5,397 nt of DNA from JBHEPS01 sp046261635. Lineage in GTDB: Bacteria > Acidobacteriota > Thermoanaerobaculia > Gp7-AA8. Shown here one piece after another: positions 1 to 5,255 of the stretch. The position numbers were made by a program, and so were the translations under genes. Location: positions 1-5,397 of the forward strand of contig JBHEOL010000024.1 in assembly GCA_046261635.1 (NCBI GenBank), given 5' to 3'. Under the pieces are notes generated by a model. The model made no database searches. It was not told the origin of the DNA and was given only the letters and a program-made list of their open reading frames with translations. The stretch's first letter is position 1. The number at the start of each line of letters is the position of its first letter.

Positions 1-205
1 GGCGGGTGAAGACCCCGAGCCGCGGGAGGCGGCGGTCCATCGCGCCGGCCGCGGCGAGCGTCGCGAGGACGGCGCAGGCGAGGGCCGCCCACTGCGCCGC
101 CGCCATCCCCGCCGGCGGGACGAGCGCCCACACCGCCGCGACGAGCGCGACGTAAGCGCCCGTGAAGAGGAGGGCGGGGGCAAAGGCGCGCGATTCGTCT
201 TGCAT
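1..205 (-). CDS. N-terminal part of an unassigned membrane protein (runs off the window)
   Basis: An open frame from an ATG at 203-205 runs off the left edge, giving 68 codons and no stop. The peptide begins MQDESRAFAPALLF and contains two hydrophobic stretches, at about residues 8-30 and 34-56, followed by a basic segment (MDRRLPRLGVFTR). This looks like two transmembrane helices at the N-terminus of an integral membrane protein. Third-position GC is very high, as in the neighbouring genes, which supports coding. The start sits one base from the end of the inverted-repeat element at 207-477, so the leader and any ribosome binding site fall inside the repeat; only a weak GGGAACGG precedes the ATG. 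An operon terminator lies upstream, so it probably has its own promoter. Too little is visible to name a family. Confidence 0.6.
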   Translation of the reverse strand, partial: MQDESRAFAPALLFTGAYVALVAAVWALVPPAGMAAAQWAALACAVLATLAAAGAMDRRLPRLGVFTR

Positions 206-307
206 CCGTTCCCAGTTCTCAGTTCTCAGTTCTCTGTGGATCTCGCTTCGAAGAGCGGCTACGGGCTGCCGATCGATCGTGGGCTTATCGTAAATCCGGC
301 GTAAAAC

Positions 308-324
308 GCACGCCGAAGGCGTGC
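308..324. repeat. Hairpin 1 of the intergenic element (7-bp stem, GAA loop)
   Basis: GCACGCC and GGCGTGC pair perfectly around a GAA loop. It shares stem length and loop with the hairpin at 385-401, which suggests two members of one palindrome family. No T-tract follows on either strand, so it is not a standard intrinsic terminator. Confidence 0.7.
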
Positions 325-334
325 AAGAGGGTAG

Positions 335-361
335 CCGGGGGTCGGCGCAGCCGACCCCCGG
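335..361. repeat. Hairpin 2 of the intergenic element (perfect 12-bp stem)
   Basis: CCGGGGGTCGGC at 335-346 pairs perfectly with GCCGACCCCCGG at 350-361 around a GCA loop. It is the strongest palindrome in the window. No T-tract follows on either strand. It lies in the centre of the element bounded by the CAGTTCT arms. Confidence 0.8.
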
Positions 362-384
362 AAGAGCGATCCGATTTCAAGCGC

Positions 385-401
385 GCACCCTGAAGGGGTG
401 C
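385..401. repeat. Hairpin 3 of the intergenic element (7-bp stem with one T-G pair, GAA loop)
   Basis: GCACCC at 385-390 pairs with GGGTGC at 396-401; the inner T391 and G395 form a wobble around a GAA loop. The form GCACCCTGAAGGGGTGC matches hairpin 1 (GCACGCCGAAGGCGTGC) in length, loop and outer bases, so the two look like diverged copies. Confidence 0.65.
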
Positions 402-477
402 CAGAGGAGCGGGGGAACGCGGAACCCGATCTTCCTCGCGTAACCCTCTGAGAACTGAGAACTGCGAACTGAGAACG

Positions 478-508
478 AAAAAGGGCACGATCCCGTCGGA
501 CCGTGCCC
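478..508 (-). terminator. Intrinsic terminator of the tonB-exbB-exbD operon
   Basis: On the minus strand GGGCACGGTCC pairs with GGATCGTGCCC (one G-T pair) around a 4-nt loop, giving an 11-bp stem, followed directly by TTTTT. It begins 25 bp after the TAG stop of the second exbD gene. This is the standard layout of a rho-independent terminator and marks the end of the transcript. The inverted-repeat element begins at the base after the T-tract. Confidence 0.85.
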
Positions 509-533
509 CGAATGATCGAGAAGAAGAGCGCCG

Positions 534-944
534 CTACGGGTTCGGAAGATCCTCGGCGATGATGCCGATGTTGTGCGCCCCAGCGGCCCGGGCGATGTCG
601 AGGAACCGGATGGTGTCCTCGTAGTTCACGTTCGGATCGCCCGCGAAGAACACCATCTTGCCGGTGTTTCCCTTCAGGACCTGATTGATCCGGAGGGGGA
701 ACTGCTGCAAGGTCATCACGTCGCGGTTGATGTACGCGCGGCCGGTCGTATCGAGCCTGATGATGATCTGGTTCGGGTCGGGTCCGGTCACCGAGGGAGG
801 AGCCTTCGGCGGAACGCGCACGAGATAGCCCATCTGCATGACGGGGGTGATGACCATGAAGATGATCAGGAGAACGAGAATGATATCGGTGAAGGGAACG
901 ACGTTGATCTCGGATCGGAGACTTCCTGCGCCGCCTACCTGCAT
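534..944 (-). CDS. exbD: ExbD/TolR-family proton-channel subunit (second copy)
   Basis: A biopolymer-transport ExbD/TolR protein of 136 aa, the usual family length. A short cytoplasmic N-terminus leads to the signature SEINVVPFTDIILVLLIIFM (residues 11-30). This forms one membrane helix (about 17-36) with Asp20 at the position of the proton-carrying Asp25 of E. coli ExbD. A proline-rich linker (PPKAPPS) and a periplasmic domain (about 58-132) follow. In the family, ExbD sits in the ExbB pore and uses the proton gradient to energise TonB in the inner membrane. The ATG lies 2 bp after the stop of the upstream exbD, with a GAGGG ribosome site spanning that junction, so translation is probably coupled. 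It differs from its neighbour in the periplasmic part, so the two are diverged paralogues. It is the last gene before the terminator. A TolR role is possible, but the adjacent tonB argues for ExbD. Confidence 0.93.
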   Translation of the reverse strand: MQVGGAGSLRSEINVVPFTDIILVLLIIFMVITPVMQMGYLVRVPPKAPPSVTGPDPNQIIIRLDTTGRAYINRDVMTLQQFPLRINQVLKGNTGKMVFFAGDPNVNYEDTIRFLDIARAAGAHNIGIIAEDLPNP

Positions 945-946
945 CG

Positions 947-1396
947 CTAGCCCTCCACTCCCGGCCCCTTGGCCGGCTGGGCGATCAGCCCGACGTTCTC
1001 GAATCCGACGTTCCGGCAGGCCTTGAGGACCCTGAGAATGGCGCCGTACTTGAGGGTGCGATCGCCTTTGACCACGATCTCCCGGTTGGGCGAGGTCTTG
1101 AAGACGATGCGGAGAGCGTCTTCGACCTGCTCGGCGCGGACGACCTGGTCGCCCACGTAGACGAGCTCATCCGACTTGACCGAGATCCGGAGCTGGTCTT
1201 TGGTCTCGGGAGTCTTCACCGGGTCGTCGGTGATCGGCAGGTTGACGGGAACGCCTTCCTGCAGCATCGGGGTGACGACCATGAAGATGATCAGGAGGAC
1301 CAGACAGACGTCGATGAACGGAGTGACGTTGATCTCCGACATCGAATCGGTCTTGGAGAACTTCCCGACCGAGCTATGCCATTTATGCCTTAGCAT
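947..1396 (-). CDS. exbD: ExbD/TolR-family proton-channel subunit (first copy)
   Basis: An ExbD/TolR-family protein of up to 149 aa. The hallmark SEINVTPFIDVCLVLLIIFM (residues 20-39) contains Asp29, the expected proton-relay residue, in a single membrane helix (about 27-45). The periplasmic domain (about 66-140) ends in the typical NVGLI strand. By family knowledge it partners ExbB to power TonB. The ATG at 1394-1396 overlaps the end of exbB by 14 bp, a sign of translational coupling. A second ATG 18 codons later (1340-1342) is possible, but it would remove almost all of the basic N-terminus (RHKWHSSVGKFSK) expected on the cytoplasmic side, so I prefer the first. Neither start has a strong ribosome site. 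The membrane segment is very like that of the downstream exbD, also at DNA level. Confidence 0.93.
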   Translation of the reverse strand: MLRHKWHSSVGKFSKTDSMSEINVTPFIDVCLVLLIIFMVVTPMLQEGVPVNLPITDDPVKTPETKDQLRISVKSDELVYVGDQVVRAEQVEDALRIVFKTSPNREIVVKGDRTLKYGAILRVLKACRNVGFENVGLIAQPAKGPGVEG

Positions 1397-2072
1397 CGTG
1401 CGCTGCTTCCGCTTCCTTGAGGAAGTAAATGCTCATCTCGGAGCCGGAGTTGGACATCTCGACCGTGAAGCGGTCGACCCGGCCCTGGAAATAGTTGTAG
1501 GCCCAGACGGCGGGAATCGCAACGAAGAGACCGAACGCGGTCGCGACGAGAGCTTCCGCGATCCCGGCGGAGACGGAGGCGATCCCGCCGCCGGACTTGG
1601 CCATGCCTTCGAACGCGTTGATGATGCCGATTACGGTGCCGAAGAGGCCGACGAAGGGCGCCGTCGCGCCGACCGTCGCGAGGACGGCGAGGCCTTCTTT
1701 CAACTCGGCGACGGTGATCATCGCGGTGCGATCCATGCCCTGGCGGGCGGCCTCGACGGTCACCTCGGGGTCGATGGTGCGCTTATCGCGACGCCCCGCT
1801 TCGAACTCGAGAAGGCCGGCGGCGATGACCTTCGCCAGGTGGCTCTTCTTGTACTTCTTGGTGACGTCGATCGCCTCCTGATACGCGCCGCGCGTGAGCA
1901 CGTTCGAGAGAGCGCCGATGAGCTTGAGGGACTGGTTCTTCGCCTGCGTGAAGAGGATGTAGCGCTCGATCATGACCCAGATCGAGTAGATCGACATGGC
2001 GAGCAACAGGAACGCAACGCCCTTGACGATCGGTCCCATCGAGTTCCAGATGGCCTGCGGACTCAAATCCAT
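1383..2072 (-). CDS. exbB: ExbB/TolQ/MotA-family proton-channel protein
   Basis: A 229-aa inner-membrane protein of the MotA/TolQ/ExbB family, close to the usual length. There are three membrane segments: about 13-36, about 126-153 and about 170-195. The diagnostic stretch GATAPFVGLFGTVIGI (residues 135-150) and then IAEALVATAFGLFVAIPAV (171-189) match the family core. Glu173 and Thr178 correspond to E. coli ExbB Glu176 and Thr181, and Thr146 to Thr148, the polar residues lining the proton path. In the family, a pentamer of this protein surrounds ExbD and turns the proton gradient into movement of TonB. The start has a clear AAGGAG at 2082-2087, 9 nt upstream of the ATG. It follows tonB after 64 bp and overlaps the next exbD by 14 bp. 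A TolQ assignment cannot be excluded from this sequence alone; the tonB neighbour favours ExbB. Confidence 0.94.
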   Translation of the reverse strand: MDLSPQAIWNSMGPIVKGVAFLLLAMSIYSIWVMIERYILFTQAKNQSLKLIGALSNVLTRGAYQEAIDVTKKYKKSHLAKVIAAGLLEFEAGRRDKRTIDPEVTVEAARQGMDRTAMITVAELKEGLAVLATVGATAPFVGLFGTVIGIINAFEGMAKSGGGIASVSAGIAEALVATAFGLFVAIPAVWAYNYFQGRVDRFTVEMSNSGSEMSIYFLKEAEAAHDAKA

Positions 2073-2136
2073 GGTGGGTTTCTCCTTCTCGATCAGTCCG
2101 CGGCCCAGGCCCGGCTGACCCTTTTTTTTCTCGAGA

Positions 2137-2865
2137 TCAGTTCAGTTTGAAGTTGACGGTGAGGTTGAAGATGACGTCCACCGGCGCGCCGTTGAGCGTT
2201 CCGGGCTTGAAGCGCCAGCGTTTGACGGCATCCGCAGCCGCCTGATCGAGTCCGAAGGGAAGCCCCTTGAGAACCTTGACGTCGCGGACGGTGCCGCCCT
2301 TGTCGATGATGGCCTCGATGATCACGATGCCCGACACGCGCGCCTTCCGCGCCACTTCGGGATAAACCGGGTCGACCCTGCTGATCACCACGGGCGGCTT
2401 GACGTCGCCCCCGACCCGCAGGGGCACTTCCGGCTTCACCGGCTCGCTGATCACCCCGCCGACGACGCCGCCGACCACGCCGCCCAGGACTCCGCCCTCG
2501 ACGCCGCCTTCGACTCCGCCCTCGACGCCGGAGTCATCGGAGCTCGGCTGCACGTCGGGGATCTGCTCGGGGATCGCGGTCGGAGCCATGTTCGGGCTGA
2601 TCGTCTCGACGGGCCTCACCTCGGTGGGCCGCGAGGCGGCTTTCGGCGGCGGAGGGGGTGGAGGAGGAGGCGGCGGAGGCGAGGCCGCCACCGAGTACTG
2701 CGCGACCTGCGCCGGCGAGTTCACCGGGAAGTCCACCGCCCAGACGGCCGCGAAGACCGAGGCCGCGAGGATCACGACGTGAAGAGCGATGGAAACCGGC
2801 AGCGTCAGAAGCCGGTCGAATCCGGTCTTCTTCTTTCTACTTTCTATGACGGTCGTCTCGAACAT
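2137..2865 (-). CDS. tonB: TonB-family energy transducer with Pro tract and GGV tetrad spacer
   Basis: A 242-aa TonB protein, which passes energy from ExbB/ExbD to outer-membrane receptors. Residues 1-17 are basic and cytoplasmic (ESRKKKTGFDR). One membrane helix (about 20-44) carries His29, placed like the functional TonB His20 of E. coli (SIALHVVIL). Twelve consecutive prolines (63-74) follow. A spacer of GGV-x tetrads spans 113-139. The C-terminal TonB domain (about 160-241) includes DPVYPEVARKARVSG and AVKRWRFKPGTLNG, both typical of the family. I chose the ATG at 2863-2865: it lies 13 bp after the stop of the TPR gene with a GGGGG site at good spacing. An upstream in-frame ATG at 2950-2952 would add 29 Arg-rich residues read inside the TPR gene and is unlikely. 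Which receptors it serves cannot be seen here. Confidence 0.93.
   Translation of the reverse strand: MFETTVIESRKKKTGFDRLLTLPVSIALHVVILAASVFAAVWAVDFPVNSPAQVAQYSVAASPPPPPPPPPPPPKAASRPTEVRPVETISPNMAPTAIPEQIPDVQPSSDDSGVEGGVEGGVEGGVLGGVVGGVVGGVISEPVKPEVPLRVGGDVKPPVVISRVDPVYPEVARKARVSGIVIIEAIIDKGGTVRDVKVLKGLPFGLDQAAADAVKRWRFKPGTLNGAPVDVIFNLTVNFKLN
2449..2529 (-). repeat. In-frame 12-bp tandem repeat encoding GGV-x tetrads in TonB
   Basis: TonB residues 113-139 read as about six and a half units of G-G-V-x, where x is Glu in the first three units and Leu, Val, Val, Ile after that. The DNA repeats with a 12-bp period and third-position changes. It encodes part of the periplasmic spacer between the Pro tract and the C-terminal domain. 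In-frame repeats of this kind can change length by slippage. I remember similar GGV-rich spacers from acidobacterial TonB proteins. Confidence 0.85.
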
Positions 2866-2871
2866 CGGGCA

Positions 2872-2876
2872 CCCCC
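2872..2876 (-). promoter_or_regulatory. Ribosome binding site that decides the tonB start
   Basis: A run of five G on the minus strand lies 6 nt before the ATG at 2863-2865, in the 13-bp gap after the TPR gene's TAA stop. It supports the short tonB start over the upstream in-frame ATG, which would place 29 extra codons inside the previous gene. Confidence 0.6.
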
Positions 2877-2878
2877 GC

Positions 2879-3703
2879 TTACTTCTTCGCGGCCGCTTCC
2901 TCAGCGGCCTTTCGAGCCTTGCCGATCGCCACCGCCTGGTTGCGGAGCTCATCGGCTCGTGCGAGCAGGACCTGCTGCTGCTCAGGATCGACCGTGGCCT
3001 TCGCCTGCTCGCGGTACAACAGATTCAAGTAGACGATGGCATCGAAATAATCCTCCCGGAGCTTCATCGCCTGCTCCAGGGCGGATTTTCCGCGCGCGAT
3101 GATCATCATCTTCTCCTGCTCGCTGGCAGGAGGATTTTTCGCCACCTTTTCGTAACAGACGACGCCGAACGTATAGAAGGCTTCCGGGTTTTTCGAGTCG
3201 AGCAGGGTGATCTTGTAATACCAGTTGAGCGACTCGTTGAAGTCGCCCTGCTTGGCATAGAGGGTCGCGATCGAGCGGACCGTCGCGAGGTCGGCGGGAT
3301 GCCGCCGGAGGTACGCCTTGAAGTACTCCACCGCCTGGGCGGTGCGATCCGCGTTGAGCATCAGGTTGACCATGGCCTCGCGCGCCGCCGTGTCGTATGG
3401 GCGCTTGACCAGATACCGCTGCAGCTCGGTGATCGCCGCATCCGCGTACTTCTGATTCTGCGGAGAGTCGTCGTCGGGCTTGTAGAGGCCGATGTAGCTG
3501 TAGCCGATCAGCCGGTCCAGGTCCGGAAATTCCGTTGCGCCGATCTCGCGCGCTTCCTGATACTTCTCGAGGGCCACGGCGTATTGCTCGGATACATACG
3601 CCTCGTTCCCCTCGCGGATGGCGATTCTCTCGTTCAGCTGGCCGCACGAGAGGGCGGTTAGCGATAACGTCAGTGCCGCCAGAAGGCACACCGTCTTCTT
3701 CAT
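2879..3703 (-). CDS. TPR-repeat lipoprotein, first gene of the tonB operon
   Basis: A 274-aa predicted exported lipoprotein. The N-terminus MKKTVCLLAALTLSLTALSC has a basic start, a hydrophobic core and Cys20 before Gly21, which fits signal peptidase II cleavage; the A-L-S-C box is not the strict consensus. Several tetratricopeptide-like helix pairs follow: about 29-58 (EGNEAYVSEQYAVALEKYQEA), 107-137 (AVEYFKAYLRRHPAD), 140-176 (LYAKQGDFNESLNWYYKI) and 172-225. The tail (about 246-274) is Ala/Lys-rich and probably helical. TPR proteins bind other proteins, so a scaffold or partner role for the TonB machine is plausible but inferred. The start has GGAG at 3715-3718, 11 nt upstream. A good promoter lies about 100 bp upstream, and tonB begins 13 bp after its stop, so it is co-transcribed with the energy-transduction genes. 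I do not recognise a named family. Confidence 0.88.
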   Translation of the reverse strand: MKKTVCLLAALTLSLTALSCGQLNERIAIREGNEAYVSEQYAVALEKYQEAREIGATEFPDLDRLIGYSYIGLYKPDDDSPQNQKYADAAITELQRYLVKRPYDTAAREAMVNLMLNADRTAQAVEYFKAYLRRHPADLATVRSIATLYAKQGDFNESLNWYYKITLLDSKNPEAFYTFGVVCYEKVAKNPPASEQEKMMIIARGKSALEQAMKLREDYFDAIVYLNLLYREQAKATVDPEQQQVLLARADELRNQAVAIGKARKAAEEAAAKK

Positions 3704-3805
3704 CTACGTTCTTGCTCCATGAGATTTTCGTCGCAGAACCAGTAGCGCTTCAGCAGCAGCGGGGTTGCAGGCGCCGTACCTGGAGGGGCCGGCGGTCGGG
3801 GTGGG

Positions 3806-3834
3806 AGTATAGGGTTCCGTGTAGAGAGCGTCAA
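3806..3834 (-). promoter_or_regulatory. Predicted sigma-70-type promoter of the TPR-tonB-exbB-exbD-exbD operon
   Basis: On the minus strand a -35 box TTGACG (3829-3834) and a -10 box TATACT (3806-3811) are separated by exactly 17 bp. Each has one mismatch to the E. coli-type consensus. Transcription would start near 3799, leaving a leader of about 95 nt before the ATG at 3703. It lies in the only long gap between ribBA and the operon. It is a prediction, because promoter preferences in this phylum may differ. Confidence 0.7.
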
Positions 3835-3836
3835 GG

Positions 3837-3849
3837 ATTGGAGTCCAAT
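3837..3849. promoter_or_regulatory. Palindrome next to the -35 box, candidate operator
   Basis: ATTGGA and TCCAAT are perfect inverted 6-mers around a single central base, ending 2 bp upstream of the -35 box. Such a site could bind a dimeric regulator overlapping or next to RNA polymerase. No regulator gene is in the window and I do not recognise the motif as a known box. Confidence 0.4.
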
Positions 3850-3993
3850 GCGAAAGCCATCTGTTTCCAAAGGGTTTCCGGGAGTCCGCGCCGTCCTTCC
3901 GAACGGTTCGCGCCCCCCTCCTCGCGATTCCATTCTCAAAGGCAACCCGTCACTGCACGGACCGCGTCTACGTCGCCTCTACGGCGCGGACCT

Positions 3994-5196
3994 TCAAACG
4001 AGCTCGAGGATATGCCCCATCTTGTTTTTCTTCGTCTCGAGGTACCGCCGCGTCTGCTGCGACGGCGCGATCTCGAGCGGAATCCGCTCGACGATCTCGA
4101 GGCCATAGCCCTCGATCGCAACGTACTTGGCGGGGTTATTCGTCATCAGGCGGATCTTCCGGACGCCGAGGTCCCGGAGAATCTGGGAGCCGGTTCCGTA
4201 CTCCCGGATGTCGGGAGCGAACCCGAGCTTCTCGTTCGCCTCGATCGTGTCGTCCCCCTGCTCCTGGAGCTCGTACGCCTTGAGCTTGTTGAGCAGTCCG
4301 ATTCCGCGCCCCTCCTGCAGCAGATAGAGGAGGACGCCTTTCCCCTCGGTCGCGATCATCTCGAGTGCGCGGTGGAGCTGGTCGCCGCAGTCGCAGCGGT
4401 TCGATCCGAAGATGTCCCCGGTCAGGCAGGACGAGTGGACCCGGACGAGCACCGGCTCGTCTTCGGTGATCTCCCCCATGACGAGCGCGACGTGCTCTTC
4501 GCCCGTGATGTCGCTCCGGTAGGCGTGAACGCGAAAATCGCCGAACCGCGTGGGGAGCTTCGGAGAGGCGACCGCGCGGACCAGCCGCTCGTGGCGCATC
4601 CTGTATTTGATGATGTCGGCGACCGAGGTGAGCTTGAGTCCGTGGCGCATCGCGAACGCCGTCAGGTCGTTCAGGCGCGCCATCGTCCCGTCCTCGTTCA
4701 TGATCTCGCAGATCACGGCCGCGGGCGTCATCCCCGCGATTCCGGCCAGGTCGACCGATCCTTCGGTCTGGCCGGCGCGCTTGAGGACGCCTCCCTTGCG
4801 CGCCCGGAGCGGAAAGACGTGCCCCGGGCGCAGAAGGTCTGAGGGACGGGTTGCGGGGTCGAGGGCCGCGCGGATCGTCTCGGCGCGATCGCGGGCCGAG
4901 ATGCCGGTTGTCACCCGGCCGCGCGCCTCGATCGAGACGGTAAAGGCCGTCCCGAAGTTCGAGGTGTTCTCCTCGACCATGAGCGGAAGCTGCAGCTGGT
5001 CGCAACGCTCTTCGGTCAGCGCGAGGCAGATCAGCCCCCGCCCGTGCGTCGCCATGAAGTTGATGGCTTCGGGCGTGATCGTCTCCGCGGCGATCGCGAG
5101 ATCACCCTCGTTCTCGCGGTCCTCGTCATCGACGATGATGACGAACTCACCGCGCCGGAACAGCTCGGCTGCTTCTTCGACCGTTGCGAACGGCAT
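3994..5196 (-). CDS. ribBA: Bifunctional RibBA: DHBP synthase plus GTP cyclohydrolase II
   Basis: A 400-aa cytosolic enzyme of riboflavin synthesis, full length for RibBA. The N-terminal RibB half (about 1-205) makes 3,4-dihydroxy-2-butanone 4-phosphate from ribulose 5-phosphate. It shows DDEDRENEGDL (23-33, with metal-ligand Glu28), HGRGLIC (51-57) and RPGHVFPLRA (123-132). The C-terminal RibA half (about 206-400) opens GTP. It has zinc ligands Cys257, Cys268 and Cys270 (SSCLTGD, RCDCG), QEGRGIGL (294-301), Tyr308, Asp329 and Arg331, aligning with E. coli RibA Cys54/65/67, Tyr105, Asp126 and Arg128. The oddity is Gln143 in AGQTEGSVDL, where E. coli RibB has metal-ligand His153. The RibA half is therefore intact, while RibB activity is less certain. 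The ATG has AAGGAG 5 nt upstream. No FMN riboswitch fits in the 78-bp gap before it, and no clear terminator follows. Confidence 0.96.
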   Translation of the reverse strand: MPFATVEEAAELFRRGEFVIIVDDEDRENEGDLAIAAETITPEAINFMATHGRGLICLALTEERCDQLQLPLMVEENTSNFGTAFTVSIEARGRVTTGISARDRAETIRAALDPATRPSDLLRPGHVFPLRARKGGVLKRAGQTEGSVDLAGIAGMTPAAVICEIMNEDGTMARLNDLTAFAMRHGLKLTSVADIIKYRMRHERLVRAVASPKLPTRFGDFRVHAYRSDITGEEHVALVMGEITEDEPVLVRVHSSCLTGDIFGSNRCDCGDQLHRALEMIATEGKGVLLYLLQEGRGIGLLNKLKAYELQEQGDDTIEANEKLGFAPDIREYGTGSQILRDLGVRKIRLMTNNPAKYVAIEGYGLEIVERIPLEIAPSQQTRRYLETKKNKMGHILELV

Positions 5197-5214
5197 CGAG
5201 TCTCCTTGAAGGTC

Positions 5215-5240
5215 CGCGAGCCCCCTACGGGAAGCTCGCG
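5215..5240. repeat. Hairpin in the ribBA upstream gap
   Basis: CGCGAGC at 5215-5221 pairs with GCTCGCG at 5234-5240, and an inner CCC/GGG pair encloses a 3-nt loop. It lies about 20 bp before the ribBA start, close to the ribosome site, with no T-tract, so it is not a clear terminator. It could affect ribBA translation or belong to a dispersed palindrome family. Confidence 0.6.
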
Positions 5241-5255
5241 ATTCCTTCGGGGAAC

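Larger units (their letters stand above)
207..477. repeat. Composite palindromic intergenic element with terminal inverted repeats (REP/MITE-like)
   Basis: This 271-bp stretch has no convincing gene. Its ends, 207-234 and 450-477, are inverted copies of one another, matching at 26 of 28 positions. Each arm is three tandem copies of the heptamer CAGTTCT (213-233) or its complement AGAACTG (451-471, one mismatch in the third copy). Between the arms lie three hairpins, at 308-324, 335-361 and 385-401, each with a 3-nt loop. It lies exactly between the T-tract of the operon terminator (478-482) and the start codon of the next gene (203-205). The layout resembles dispersed REP-type or non-autonomous mobile elements. 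That it is dispersed or mobile is inference, because only one copy is in view. Confidence 0.6.

Noticed and set aside
213..471. CRISPR-like repeats from the CAGTTCT heptamers
   Set aside because: The units are 7 bp, tandem without spacers, and the two clusters are inverted relative to each other, so this is not a CRISPR array.
285..488. A 67-codon minus-strand frame
   Set aside because: It reads through the three palindromes and the heptamer arm; its peptide is a translation of repeat DNA.
1176..2150. A 324-codon open frame on the plus strand
   Set aside because: It lies opposite exbB and part of exbD, both certain genes, and its Asp/Arg-rich composition is that of a complement-strand shadow.
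2866..2952. Longer tonB start adding 29 residues
   Set aside because: The extra residues are Arg-rich, lie inside the TPR gene and precede an otherwise ideal TonB N-terminus with its own ribosome site.
2789..3661. A 290-codon open frame on the plus strand
   Set aside because: It is entirely antisense to the TPR lipoprotein and the tonB start and shows no recognisable domain.
3700..3945. An 81-codon minus-strand frame overlapping the TPR start by 4 bp
   Set aside because: It runs across the predicted promoter and has no domain. Only its last six codons (ATG at 3718-3720) could act as a coupled leader peptide, and no ribosome site supports that.
3950..3993. Terminator after ribBA
   Set aside because: Only weak GC-rich pairing and no T-tract on the minus strand after the stop, so termination here cannot be supported; read-through into the next operon is possible.
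3535..4842. A 435-codon open frame on the plus strand
   Set aside because: It is antisense to both ribBA and the TPR gene and crosses their promoter gap. Its protein is Arg- and Pro-rich with no family motif. Long antisense frames are common in GC-rich DNA.
4136..5005. A 289-codon minus-strand frame inside ribBA
   Set aside because: It is the shifted frame of ribBA, very rich in Arg, Gly and Pro. The ribBA frame carries all family motifs.
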